NCBI RefSeq assembly: GCF_964204645.1
Contig: NC_134027.1
Location: 10,156,485-10,220,484, forward strand
Origin: Tubulanus polymorphus
Taxonomy: Eukaryota > Nemertea > Palaeonemertea > Tubulaniformes > Tubulanidae
Reading direction: 5' to 3'
Length of the DNA stretch: 64,000 bases
The position numbers and the translations under genes are program-made. Positions 11,301-22,000 of this stretch are shown here, piece after piece. The notes under the pieces are model-generated. The model had not been told where the DNA came from. It saw only the letters and a program-made list of their open reading frames with translations, and searched no databases. Within the stretch, counting starts at the first letter, position 1. The number at the start of each line of letters is the position of its first letter.

Positions 11301-14300
11301 AATGAACTTCACTGGGGTACATGGGGAGGGAAGTTGATGAATGACTGGTACCGACTTAATATTGATACGAATCATATAGACCTAAATTAAGTACCATATA
11401 CGTGTCAACATGTTATAGGTGGTATTGCTTGACCTAGAAGTTCTGGCAGAAATATCATCGAGTCCAGCCGGTCACAGCACACCGATCAACAACAAAGACT
11501 CTTCCTGTTTAGAACCGGAAGTGCAGAGTCTGCTCGAAAGTACTCACGGCATGAATAAGTTCTTCACGAAGTTCATGATGAGTTTACTGAAACTTTTCAG
11601 CTCAGATAAACAATTGCTGGACGAACGTGGCTCATTTATCATTAGGTAGGCAGAGATGTTTCCGTCATCTTTGTTCGATAACGCACACCGGAACTTTGCT
11701 TGTATGAATTAGAGCTCATTAGTGGCGTAGTCATGACTTACTAAACTTAAGTCCAGAAAATAAGACCGGTGCAGTTTGGTTGAAAATAAGCTAAGATTGG
11801 AACTAAGTTAAGGTTGTTGATTTACATAAAAAATGATGATTTGGCTCAAATAACTTGATACCTTGTTTCTCCTAATCGGTCGAGTCACTTTTGTAAACTG
11901 CAATTGAATTTGCAATCAGTTCATTTCTATAACTGTCAGGTCTGTTATGGTTGATCATGATTTTAGAAAAAGTCATGTACAGGATAAGTAAGAAACAAGG
12001 TATCAATTTATTTTAGCCTTATGTTAAAAATTAGAATATGATGATTGGGTTTTTGTGGACAATATACACGAAACTGTGGTCAGGGAACTATGTGTAGGGA
12101 AAAAATGAACCACTCTATACTTTCGAATTTTCAGGCAGCTGGCTTTGCTTTTGAATGCCGAAGATATTTACCGAACATTCTCGGAAATTCTCTTGCTCGA
12201 ACCCGACATGAAATTCGCGTCGCAGATGATCCAGACGTTAAATGCAATATTGTTGACGTCGACGGAACTTTTCGAGCTGCGAACACAATTGAAAGACTTG
12301 AAAACCAAGGTAAGACCAGGCTGAAAATTGATCTTCTAGTAAAGTCACTATAGTCCTTGTCTGTGTGTAAGTTTGCAGAATGATATCATGATATGGCATA
12401 ATGAATTCAAGTACATGTGATAGTAATAAAAAATATACCAGTATACATGGTTATACTAAGTATAACCATGTATACTGGTATATTTTTTAACCACACTCAA
12501 TAAGGATTCTATCTGATTTGATTGGTTATTTTCGACTGTTTCATCATCAATTTTTTTTTTCTCAATTGTAGGAGAGTTGTGCGCTATTCCGATGTTTATA
12601 CAAGTCCTGGTGCCACAATCCGGTAGCGACGATATCGTTGTGTTTACTAACACAAAACTATAAACACGCCTGTCATCTTTTACAGCATTTGTATCCTTTT
12701 TTCATATACAGCGCTTAGTATTGTAGCTATCTATTTGCAAAGACGAACACAAGTCATTTATGATTGACTTTTAAACTTTGTTAAACCAGCATTTTTCTGA
12801 CCTTCTTAGTCAGATCAATGATCAATATCTCTCATGTGGTCATTTATAGATATATTTTGCTTGTTGCCCTTAACTTGTTAGTGGTGATATTGAAGTGACT
12901 GTCGAGTTCTTACGTGAAGTAGATAAACTAGTCCAGCTAATCGAGTCGCCTATATTCACATGTAAGGCCATCCCTAAATAGTTGTTTTCATAAGAATTCT
13001 TTAGGTGTTCTAATGAACATGTTATCACAACTGACTTAAAAATGATAAATTGATAGATCTATATACCAGGTATCGTTTGTAATGTAAGAGTTCTGGCTTA
13101 ATCTGCATTGTAGATTTACGACTTCACATGCTAGAAGTTCAGCACAATCATTACCTGTTGAAGAGTCTGTACGGCTTGTTGATGTTATTACCACAAAGCG
13201 ATGCCTTTAAAACATTACGCAATCGTCTCGAAAGCGTGCCAACATTGCAGCTTGTGCCTCCAGAAGAAAAGTAAGCACAGGATCCTACGATCTTTTATGA
13301 TTTCACTATAGATTTAGCAAGGCAATTTTTTCAAAACCTATTGCTAGTCTGAATATTACCGTAAGATAATCCTGATGATCTTTTCACCCATTGTCTGTAT
13401 ATCTGTGTGTCCATTCACAGACGGAATCCAGTTTGGGTTGTTTTGCAGACGCTTCAATGGATTATGTATAATCTTAATGTTGCATATATAGATATTTACC
13501 CCCTTAGGGCCCATCATTGTAAGTGAATTGGGTCAGTCGGGCACAAGATGGCTGTCCTGTGACTTTTTAGCCCACTTGGTACTTTAGTCGGCCACTTGGG
13601 ACTTGGCGCTTTGATCAATTACCTTGATCTTTCGGATATATGTGAATCCCCCCAGGGCCCATCAACATAACAAAAATTGGGTCGGTCGGATTCGAGATGG
13701 CCGTCCTATGACCTTTTTTGTGCCCAAAAATGTTAATTTTGGCCCGAATTCTGAGTCCTGTAGCTTCCTACTGGTTTGCCATTTCTCATTGCAATTTGTG
13801 ATGGGTATTCTTTGGAAAGGGATGTTTTATACCTGAGACAGGTATTTTTCATCAGCCAATTATGACGCAATTGGCGGCCATCTTTGTGTCACCAGTACTC
13901 ATTCATAAGTGGGAAAAAGTTTTTCCAAATTATATTGATACCTTAGCGTATTTTGCTACCACAATCAATTAGAAAGTTGTAGCTCATAACGTGTTCTATG
14001 ATTGTGGTGAGTTTCAAGGTAATTGGATTTCGTATATGGCCACCAGGGGGCGTTGAAAAATACAATATCTTCGCATTTCTTTATTATATTCGTACCTATG
14101 CATATTTGGTAACCACAATCAATTGGAAAGTTGTAGCTCATGACATCATCTATGATTGTTGCGAGTTTTAAGGACATTAGTTTTTCTATATGGTCACCAG
14201 GGGGCGTTGAATAGTAGAATAACTTAGTATTTCCTTATTATATTGGTACCTAGGCATATTTTGTTACCATGATCAATTGCAAAGTTGTAGTTCATGACAT

Positions 14301-15196
14301 GTTCTATAGTTGTGGTGAGTTTCGAGGTCATTGGGTTTTGAATATGGTCACCAGGGGGCGTTGAATAGTAGAATGACTTAGTATTTCCATATTAAATTGG
14401 TAACGAGGCATATTTTGTTATCACAATCAATTACAAAATCGTAGCTGCTGACATGTTCTATGATTTTGGTGAGTTTCAAGGTCGTTGGTTTTTGTAAATG
14501 GTCACCAGGGGGCGTTGAATATTGAAATTGTTAGATTGTTGAGCATTTGAAACCACTTCCCAAGTGGGCATGGTGTCCCTGGACCCCTAGTTTTGTGGCA
14601 GAAATGTCATTTTTGGCCTGAATTTCAAAGCCTGTAGTTTCCTAATGGTTTGCCATCTTTTTTCTTTTATTATGATTTTTGATGGGTATACTGAAGGGAT
14701 CTTTGACATATCACACAGGTTATCCCCAATCTTAGTCTCACCAGTCCTCAGCGGGTTTTAACTTAACCACAATCAATTGCAAAGTTGTAGCTCATGACAT
14801 GTTCTGTTACATGACATGTTTGTAACTTCAAAGCAATTGATTACCCTATTTGTCAACCAGGGGGCGTTGAATATTGAAATATTGAATATTGTCAGATTAT
14901 CAAGCATTTCACTCAAGTGGCCAGTTCTATCTTGTTTCACATTGTTTGAATCATCTAGAATAGATTAAAACATGAGACATACGATTTGAATCTCAAGTCG
15001 TTAATGGCGTGCTTGATCTGATCTGCTTTGTCATCTTGTTTTCAGACGAAAAGCTCCGAAGAATGATCCAGAAGATCGGCCGACGCTGAAAGAGATCAAT
15101 TTCGATGCGCTAGTCAAACAGTTTACCGATATACAAGAGAAACATCGATCCGCGAGACGTCAACCGAAACGTCTGGATAACATTAGACCGTCATGA
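2398..15196 (+). CDS. VAC14: VAC14, scaffold of the PIKfyve-FIG4 complex
   Basis: VAC14 is the HEAT-repeat scaffold that holds PIKfyve and FIG4 on endolysosomal membranes to make and turn over PI(3,5)P2. Sixteen coding exons join in phase: 2398-2498, 4134-4284, 4601-4768, 5393-5563, 6198-6307, 6890-6996, 7958-8104, 8322-8457, 8973-9105, 10666-10731, 11419-11645, 12135-12309, 12572-12690, 12882-12961, 13114-13270 and 15046-15196. They give about 732 aa, against 782 in human. Stretches recognised against the vertebrate protein include [12 protein letters not shown] near the N-terminus, [17 protein letters not shown] (exon 3), FIVSW (exon 4), [14 protein letters not shown] (exon 7), [14 protein letters not shown] (exon 11) and [15 protein letters not shown] (exon 14). 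The start is the first ATG of the conserved N-terminus. Introns 7 and 13 are U12-type. The human insert rich in Ser/Gly/Asp between exons 8 and 9 is mostly absent, which explains much of the shorter length. Confidence 0.96.
2701..3164 (+). repeat. Copy of the dominant intronic repeat family (5' part)
   Basis: This part of VAC14 intron 1 resembles the repeats at 9365-10624 and 13375-14590: ACTATTGCGTTCACTT, the ATGGAATCCAGTTATTTT block, AGTTTTGAAGACGCTT and the CTAGGGGGAGTTTAATATTG block occur in the same order. The open frame across 2796-3164 is repeat sequence, not a gene. The family's 3' end (GGCATGGTGTCCC...CCCCTAG) appears at 4024-4045, so one element may span about 2.70-4.05 kb with unrelated DNA in its middle. 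Confidence 0.7.
5021..5306. mobile_element. TTAA-type MITE, family A, copy 1
   Basis: Terminal inverted repeats CCCTTTCAATGCTGA (left) and GCACTGAAAGGG (right), with TTAA at the left edge and TTAC at the right, suggest a piggyBac-like or other TTAA-targeting element. It has no coding capacity. Copies of the same family occur at 45160-45434 (opposite orientation) and 51785-52017, sharing the block GGACTTTGCTAGTACA. It lies in VAC14 intron 3. Confidence 0.75.
6331..6445. repeat. Foldback MITE, 'CCACAGTT' family, copy 1
   Basis: Inverted arms, CCACTTCCACAGTTCTGTG on the left and CACAACTGTGCAACTGG on the right, surround TGACTCAGAG...CTCTGAGTTAACTC. A related element lies at 28840-29026. No coding capacity; VAC14 intron 5. 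Confidence 0.65.
7205..7875. mobile_element. TTAA-type element interrupted by a second element
   Basis: The outer ends are TTAACACGTTCGCTGCC and GGCAGTGAACGTGTTAT: 15-bp inverted repeats with one mismatch. A second, foldback element (7415-7736) sits inside. The segment from about 7381 to the inner element's end is flanked by two copies of AAGAACTGTGTCA (7368-7380 and about 7736-7748), which look like a target-site duplication made by the inner insertion. Whole structure lies in VAC14 intron 6. Confidence 0.65.
7415..7736. mobile_element. Foldback element, AGAGAATCCCA family, copy 1
   Basis: Two arms of about 120-130 bp (7415-7545 and 7620-7736) are inverted copies, starting TAGAGAGAATCCCACAATG and ending with its complement. 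The arms carry CTAATAGTCATCTT and a GTTGAAATAAACTA block, with a TATATATATAT spacer between them. Shorter relatives are at 51302-51460 and, joined to a minisatellite, at 60187-60780. The transcript could form a long hairpin. Confidence 0.8.
8105..8321 (+). other. VAC14: U12-type AT-AC intron (VAC14 intron 7)
   Basis: The intron begins ATATCCTTT, a full match to the minor-spliceosome AT-AC 5' splice consensus, and ends in AC at 8320-8321. A branch-like word TTCTTTAAT lies about 14 nt before the 3' end (consensus TTCCTTAAC, 7 of 9). Splicing here joins GGC-AGA-AGA-A to AT-ATT-TAT-GAG and gives [19 protein letters not shown], colinear with the vertebrate segment ending NQSLMKL. No GT-AG pairing in this stretch keeps that alignment without adding non-conserved residues. 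Confidence 0.9.
9365..10624 (+). mobile_element. Dominant intronic repeat family, full-length copy
   Basis: About 1.26 kb within VAC14 intron 9. It starts with a hairpin-forming head (AGCCCACTTGGGACTTTAGTCCC...GCGGGCT), then GTCCGTCCGTCCG. The 3' half contains four to five degenerate internal repeats, each with TATGATTGTGGTGAGTTTC and CACCAGGGGGCGTTGAAT. It ends CCACTTCCCAAGTGG, GGCATGGTGTCCCTGGACCC and CTAG. The terminal hairpin followed by CTAG is reminiscent of Helitron-like 3' ends, but the class is not settled. A 70-codon frame at 9658-9870 recurs in the 13.6-kb copy and is probably chance. Confidence 0.8.
10961..11307. repeat. Inverted and direct repeat cluster (cruciform)
   Basis: A unit of about 85 bp, with core TTACCGGTTCAATTTTCGTT, is present once in one orientation (10961-11049), then twice in the other (about 11055-11150 and 11146-11240), followed by a partial copy to 11307. 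The first two copies form a near-perfect hairpin with arms of about 80 bp. CTTGTTCCTTATT marks the unit ends. It lies in VAC14 intron 10, just before exon 11, and shows no coding capacity. Confidence 0.85.
12428..12488. repeat. Perfect 29-bp hairpin
   Basis: Positions 12428-12456 and 12460-12488 are exact reverse complements (arms beginning AAAAAATATACCAGTATA) separated by the 3-nt loop TAA. It lies in VAC14 intron 12, 84 bp before exon 13. The perfect arms imply a young insertion or selection on the structure; no target duplication is evident. Confidence 0.9.
12691..12881 (+). other. VAC14: U12-type GT-AG intron (VAC14 intron 13)
   Basis: The 5' splice site is GTATCCTTT, a full match to the U12 GT-AG consensus. 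The 3' end has a branch-like word CCCTTAAC about 8 nt before the terminal TTAG. Splicing joins CAT-TT to T-GGT-GAT and gives [19 protein letters not shown], matching the vertebrate LIQKFGDLEVTVDFLAEVD. Short distance from branch to acceptor and lack of a polypyrimidine tract are both typical of U12 introns. Confidence 0.9.
13375..14590 (+). mobile_element. Dominant intronic repeat family, second copy
   Basis: From about 13601 to 14590 this is nearly base-for-base like 9650-10624, ending with CCCAAGTGGGCATGGTGTCC and CCCCTAG. Its first part (13375-13600) is rearranged, with two partial heads (CACTTGGTACTTTAG and CCACTTGGGACTTGG). The two copies sit in introns 9 and 15 of VAC14 in the same orientation, a potential substrate for exon-deleting recombination. 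Confidence 0.8.
14591..14922 (+). repeat. Third, truncated copy of the dominant repeat
   Basis: Directly abutting the copy that ends at 14590, this piece repeats the internal blocks ATTTTTGGCCTGAATTTC, CTCATGACATGTTCT and CAGGGGGCGTTGAATATTG, ending near TCACTCAAGTGG. The head and the CCCCTAG tail are missing, so it looks like a deleted older copy into or beside which the 13375-14590 copy inserted. Confidence 0.6.
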
Positions 15197-15679
15197 AAAC
15201 TCGCTCCAGTTTAAGTTGGGGAGTTATCAGCTTCGTGTTTCTGCCAGTTTTTGATACTTTGTCGAGGGTGTGTGTTTCGCAGAATTCTATTTTTAAAGGA
15301 TCTACCGATGTAATTTATTTTATGTTTGTTAAGTTTGAAAAAAAATCGTCCTTTTCTGCGATGTAATTAGTACTGAAATCAGTGTCAACATTGATGAAAT
15401 TGCCGACTAAAATCAAAATCTGACTCGAACTTGGTCTACTGAAAAAGAAATGAAATCATGTCTAATCAAAGTTAAAAAGTGGTTATTGATGTGATAAATC
15501 ATAGTGGATGTAAAACGTAGCGTTTCAAGACCCCAAAATACTGTATCGCTAACAGCAGCTGAAGAACTGCCAGGCATTTGACATTCTTTCAAAGAATTGG
15601 GCTGCATCAGTGCGATGCTCGTCCAGTGATCAATGCATTCCACGAAATGAATCGTTGAGATATACATGTATCTACGTAC

Positions 15680-16012
15680 CAGTGGCGGATCCAGGTAGGG
15701 GTGCACCCAGCACACGCCCTCCTTTTCACGGCCGACGAAAAATTTCAAAAACATGGTCATTATCATGAAAAGGTACATAGCTATTTGATGCAGAATTTGT
15801 CATTATAATCCTTTGATTTTTATCAAAAAAGTGTTCAGCACCAGAAAGAATGTACCTTTTCAAAGTTTTCGAGAAGAGGGCTAGACCCCCTTATAGGTGA
15901 ATCACTTGGCTTGTGCGAGGACAGCTGAGCCGTCCTGATCTTTCTACCGCATCATCATAATTCTACATTGGTCCATTCACACCCCTCCCTTCAAATTCTT
16001 GGATCCGCCCTG
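15680..16012. mobile_element. hAT-like MITE
   Basis: Ends CAGTGGCGGATCCAGG and CTTGGATCCGCCCTG are inverted repeats of the CAGNGGCGGAT type typical of hAT MITEs. About 333 bp, non-coding. An obvious 8-bp target duplication is not visible, so the edges or age are uncertain. It may lie in the VAC14 3'UTR. Confidence 0.65.
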
Positions 16013-16645
16013 TATCCTGTATGTGATATTAGACTAATATTATAGTAGTGCATATGTAATTTTATTTTTTTAGAATAATGAGCAATCAAATGTTATTCCC
16101 TTCTACTTCTGTCTTAACCAATCAAGTAACACTGTTTCTTGATCCACAAATACTATAGCGCAAACAAATATGAAAATGGAACATTTTCATTTTTCATACA
16201 ATATCTAGGAAGATCATAAGGTAGCATTATTAAATATCGTAGTAACATTATGCAATGATACTGCCACAGTAATCGGTGCATTTACTTAACGGGTAAATGG
16301 CAGATATGTGTATATATTTCATAATGTTAATGATGGAAATCATTCTGTGCTATAAGTACTACGTATACATACTCTAGTCATGTAACTGTAACTAAGGACA
16401 GAAAAATCCTGTTATATCACGGTGATATAGAAATATTCTGCACCAACCGGTATACGATATATATATATGTCATCTTCGTCTTTCAGAACCTGGTATTTTC
16501 CTAATTCACAATTTCATGAAAAAAAGTTCTAAATTCCATACTCTGGTTTGGTTTCAGTTAGTTACATTAAGACTTTTCATTCAATTAGGACATTCACTAT
16601 CCAACAACTATTGCAAGCTTTTGCGTGAAATTTCTGATTAACTTA

Positions 16646-16802
16646 TACAGTAGAACTCGCTTAATCCGGATTTCTCGCTTAGTTTAGATGAAATATTTGG
16701 TCCATTTTGGAACTATGTTATCTATTATTCATAATTCAGATTTTACTAAATTCGAAGAAATATGGGCAGTCCCTAGTCATCCGAATAGTGAGTTCTACTG
16801 TA
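16646..16802. mobile_element. Tc1/mariner-like MITE, CAGTAGAACTC family, copy 1
   Basis: 157 bp bounded by TA, with terminal inverted repeats CAGTAGAACTCGCTTAATCCGGA and its complement (TCCGAATAGTGAGTTCTACTG; two or three differences). A shorter copy is at 58401-58498. TA target and CAGT termini fit Tc1/mariner MITEs. Confidence 0.75.
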
Positions 16803-17991
16803 CGATTGACTAAATAGGGTCGTGAATGTAGAGATATTCAAGAGAATCGTGAATTGTACCGGTATTTCATTCTAGTAGTACCTTAAGGTCAATTTGTTGC
16901 TAGTTAAAACAAGCTGATACCACTAAGTCTCCGATCACTCATTCCAGGTAAACAATACATAAATACTGTACATTTCTTAACCGATGTATTAGATTGTATG
17001 GTGTAACGAAGTGTTGGCGCTGTTTATCAATAATCAAATATAATTTGTTATTATTCTCAGATGATTTGACATTTCTTGTCTTTTGGCGACTTAATTATCC
17101 TGATACAAGCCTCACTTCTCCAGATGCTTTTGCTAACCCATGAAGATTATTATGTCCTTCAGTTTCGTCTAGCTGTCAGAAGTCGATAGGCAGGGTGCTT
17201 CAAATGTCAATAGAGAGCATATGCTTTATTATTTGAATCCTTACGAAATTCGATTACAATGACACTTTCATATGTACAATGCAGAGACAGAGATCATTAA
17301 ACTAGTAAATTTGACTCATCCTCTCGGAAATTGCAATCTTCAGCATGTATTTCTTCAAAAATATCTAAATCCGATGGCAGAACCCCGAGAGGCCTTTGGC
17401 CTAGCTGCTTTATCCAAGAATTGCCTTTTCTTTTCTTCTGGAGCCCAGCCTTTCAAATTTTCTAGATAAACCACTGTGTCAAACCAAGAACAAAATGGAA
17501 TCATTCAACAAAAGTGTTTTCGATACACCTGTTAGATATTTATTGTTGAAAAAACGAAAAACAATGAACCAAATATACAATATGACAAAAGAATATACAC
17601 TTGCAAGAGTTAACTATAATCAAATGACATAACAGGTACTGGTAATGAAGAATCATCAGCCACGAATATCATACATAGCGTCAAGTAGTGTGGAAAACTT
17701 TGAAATGATTTTCGTGAGGATCATCACACCATACTATGAAGAAATTGGTAACTGCACGATCGTAGGCTACTGATATAATCAGCAAAATCATTAATAACAA
17801 AATGCAAAACACTTTCAGAGAGGTCCGTCCAACAACAATGTTAAGTCCTACTTGTGATACACATTGCAGATTGAATACAGCATGGAATCAAACTTAATCT
17901 GTAGCATTTTGAGCATCTGGACAATCAACTGAGTTTTTGAAAGCATCATTAACAATACCCACATCTAGGAAAATACACGTCACAAATATAG

Positions 17992-18148
17992 TACAATAGA
18001 CTCTGCTCAAGTCTGACCTTTTGGCACTGTAAATAGGTGTCAGACTTTAGTTGGATATTACGTATTTCATTGTGCCCCAAAAATATTTCAACTATATTTC
18101 AACAAACATCTGAGTTGAACGGATCTGACTCGAGCGGAGTCTACTGTA
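17992..18148. mobile_element. MITE, GACTCTGCTCAAGTC family, copy 1
   Basis: Ends TACAATAGACTCTGCTCAAG and CTCGAGCGGAGTCTACTGTA are diverged inverted repeats. A longer relative is at about 46498-46682 (same right end, ACTCGAGCGGAGTCTACTG). The sequence at 37490-37600, in PPIL1 intron 3, shares the GGATCCGGTCAACTCGGATAA block with that relative. Confidence 0.6.
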
Positions 18149-19053
18149 TAGGATTATTCCATTACATACCATGATCTATTTGTTTGCTAATTCATTTCAA
18201 GCCCAGTTCATTTTGAATCAAAGTTACGTAGATTAATTGTAACAAATAAGAACATTTCATCAGTTCACATGGAGGCAGGTATATGAGTAACTAATGACGT
18301 ACCAAACAAAGCACAAAAAGCATTTAAATAGTGAGATTATCAATATAAACATGCACGAGTAAACCTAAAATAATTGATATCTATCTAATCCATCTCTAAG
18401 TCGATGAAAATAATCTTACATTTCAAAACATAACTTGAAATACACGAACAATATTATCATACATTGCTAAAAACATTGTAAGCTGAAATCTATGTACAAC
18501 ATTATCATAATGATGATTATACAAACATCGGCAGTTTTATGATACAAGTCATACGACACTTATTGAATGTTCTTATATATATGAGTTCCAGCTTTTCGTC
18601 GCTGCAAACCTTCACCGTTGCGCATGCGATAAAACAATACAGACGAAATCGCAAATTCTATTTACAGATATTCCTAGATTAAGCAGAACATTATCATGGC
18701 TACAATTATTTGCCGAAAGAATGAGAACAAAAACGTATAGGCGGAGCATGTTGTTACACCGGTCAACTATTAGAGATAACAGAAAACGAAATAACGTTGA
18801 TCCAGTAACGTTGATCCAGTAATGCGAAGAAATTTTCCCAGCCATTATTCCAATACGAACGAGAGGTATAACACTCGATTGTTTAGGTTGCTACTATGGT
18901 GGCTTAAGGTTACAATAATCACGAGAAAACAGGAAAGTCATTCTCAACATTTCCCATCATTATCAGGATCGAAGCAATACCAATCTTGTATATACATGTA
19001 CGTAGAACTAGTGAGTTTGACTGAAATTTTGCGTATGCTGCTTTCATTTCGAT

Positions 19054-22000
19054 TTAACTACTGACAACGACTTCATAGACGGTACCCGAAGGAACTTCGT
19101 CGGAATTCGAGATGTAAACTGGCAAGCTATCCATGTTTTTCGGATCGGTGGTGACCAACTGCAATGAGCCGGACACGTTCTGCAACTGAAAAACTTTCAT
19201 ATTCTGATCGGTCATCAGTTGATACTCATTGCCATCGGCGTCGGTGACGACCGTCACGCCGGACGCGGTCGTCGTCGCCTCGATGACCGTTTCGGTCGGC
19301 GACGTCACGACCTCGTACTCCTGCGGAATCGCCTGCGGTTGCTGATCGATTTCGACGACTTCGCGTTCGCCGGCCGGCACGATCTGGTATTCGCGTCGCA
19401 CCGCCTCGATCGCTTCCGCATCCTCCATATCCTCTTCTTCGTCGTCCTCGCTGTCCTCTTCGTTGCTGGCGCTGGTTTCATACGAGTGAATCATGTTCGG
19501 CGGCTGGAGCTTCTTGATCTTCGGGCGCCGGCGCACGACGACGCTCTTGTCGGCGTTGTGCACGGCTCTGATGTGCACGTTCAAATTGCCCGCCTGCGAG
19601 AACTGCTTCTGGCAAATTTTACACACGTACGGCCGCGCGCCGGTGTGTATACGCGAGTGAACGAGCAACTGCGGACGATAAGCGAACGACTTCCCGCATT
19701 CCTTGCACGCGTAATTCTTTTCGCCGGTGTGAATCTTGTGGTGAACGTTGAGATTTCCGCGTTGGCTGAACGCTTTGCCGCAGACGTCGCATCGGAACGG
19801 CTTTATGCCCTGATGAATGCGCAGGTGCACCTCTAAGTGCGGCCGATGCGGGAACATCTTGCTGCAGTATTGGCACTGAAACCGCTTTTCCGCCTGCATC
19901 TCTTTCGGGAAATGCATCTTCATGTGAACGTTCAGGTTGCCCTTCTGCGAGAAGCCCTTTTCGCAGATGTCGCATATGAACGGCTTCGTGCCAGTGTGCA
20001 CGCGTTCGTGAACGGTCAACTGCGCCTGGTAGTCGAAACACCGGCTGCAGTGATTGCACACGAATCCGCCGTTCTTTTTGCCGCCCGACTCCGGGTGGTT
20101 CTTCTTCATGTGCTGACTCAGCTTGCAGTTGTTCGGCAAGATCTTGTAGCAAAATCGACACGACTTCCCGACCGGCGACAAGTGCGCCTCGTAGTTCTCG
20201 TCGGTCGAGAACAGGTGCCGACAGCCCTTGCATTTCATCGTCGACGGGAACCGTTTCGGCGGCTCGTTGTGCGTCGTGCGCAGGTGCTTGTTCAGGTTGC
20301 CCGGCTGCGCGAATTTCTGGTCGCAGTAGTCGCATTTGAACGGTTTTTCGCCGGTGTGCGTGTAGTGGTGCAGTTTCAACAGCGATTTGTAGCGGAACAA
20401 CTTGCCGCACGTCGGGCACGCCAGGTTGCCGCCGCGGTTTTCGGCGACCTTGCAATCGTTACGCATGCTGTGACGTTCGAGGCGCTTCAAATCCGCGAAA
20501 TTACTTTGGCAGTTGTCACACTGGTACGAGACCAAGACATCCGGCTGGTCGATCATGCTCACTAGTGTGTCGTAATCTAACGTTGTATCATCAACAGCTG
20601 AAGTTTCTGCGCTCATTCCTAAAATTATCAAATAAATTCCCAATCAAAAATTTAAAACAAGTTGGAATAAATATACAGTCAACCCCCGATATACTGCCCA
20701 CATCAGTGTACAATGATTTTGGCGATATAGAGAGTCTGGCGGTATATCAGGGGTGTTTTACTATGCATTTTGTATAGAGATGTACATTGAGAAAACCTGG
20801 CGGTAGGCAGGGGTGGCATTATATGGGAGGTTGACTGTATTTCTTTTTTTACACTACTCAAGGATCATTTTAAGTAAACCTCACTTATCCAGCAGATCAT
20901 TGGTCAATTGGAAATGCGGATCAAAACATCTCATTTCATAAACGTACTTTTTTCAATATGACGATAGCACCATATTTGTAAATAATCGAGCATTTTTAAC
21001 AGGGCCCCTACAGATCAGTCATTCTTGGTGATAAGTTTTTCCAAGAAACCTCTGTATCACTTTCATCCCAATTACTGAAAACTTATCCTAAATCGGTACT
21101 GTTTTTCTCGGTAAACCATTATTAATAAGGTGGTTTTGTAAGCACATTTTTATACTTTACACTACCTAAACTTGGTTTCTAATTCGGTAACTGTCAAATT
21201 TGGTTAATAAATCCAGGTCCCAACTGTTACAATTTAGGGGTACTAGTCTACCGTACTGTACAACTACAAACTTCCAGACAAAAAAATTTGTAATTGCCTT
21301 TTTTTTCAAAATTAAGGGAGTTTCAAGCACGCTTTGAAGAGTTTTTAAGGAATCAAGTAGTCGTAATAACCCGGTTTAAGAATCAATTAGTATCTTTTTT
21401 CATACCTTCGTCGTGAACGCTCGTTCCATGTTCGTTCATCAAATGATTTTCGAGATTTTCTTTCAAAGCGAAATCGATTTGACAGATTCCACAAATGAAC
21501 GACCCCTGGTTGCCAAGGTTTCTTCTCCCTAGGTATCGGAAACAAAAGAAACCTTAAGTAATTCCTTCGAGATCGAATTTTGAACTCGTAAAATAACGTA
21601 CTGAATCATTTACGGCAACATTCGTACCCTGATACGAAGGCGAATACTGATAGGTCATTACATTGCCTTCTAAATCCTTCTCGGTGACCATCATCTGTTC
21701 TCCGGCGAAATAAATCCTTACAGTGTGTTCTACAATGGAAAACAAAATTAATCACATTTCCGGTTAAGACGTGATCATAACAAACAACACACACACAGAC
21801 ATGCGATAATTTCTTGGAGAGCGCTTTATCCAAGCTTAAAATGAAATTACTGAAGTTGGTACTCGTTAAATGTTCACCGCGGGCCTGTAGCCAGCCAATT
21901 CTTTTGGGATTCGATTTTCATGAAACTTTTTGTACACTGGGAGTACTTACGCAGAAAACTTTTGAAAATTAGATGCAATTGGCGTTAATTAATTGGTGCG

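Larger units (their letters stand above)
15197..19053. other. VAC14 3'UTR and convergent intergenic region
   Basis: No convincing coding sequence. The first part must include the VAC14 3'UTR; ATTAAA at 16229-16234 is a possible poly(A) signal. The minus-strand 3'UTR of the zinc-finger gene probably occupies the right part; a minus-strand AATAAA at 17538-17543 is a candidate end. Three MITEs lie here (15680-16012, 16646-16802, 17992-18148). A 17-bp direct duplication (AACGTTGATCCAGTAA) is at about 18793-18825. Confidence 0.5.

Noticed and set aside
9658-13836. 70-codon frames at 9658-9870 and 13624-13836 with nearly the same peptide
   Set aside because: They are two copies of the same repeat family; similarity reflects recent duplication, and no protein features are present.
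19219-20565. Long plus-strand open frames (205 and 242 codons) over the zinc-finger exon, and a 278-codon minus-frame shadow
   Set aside because: They are shadows of the C2H2 coding frame; composition is Arg/Val/Leu-rich with no motif, and the real frame has regular zinc-finger spacing.
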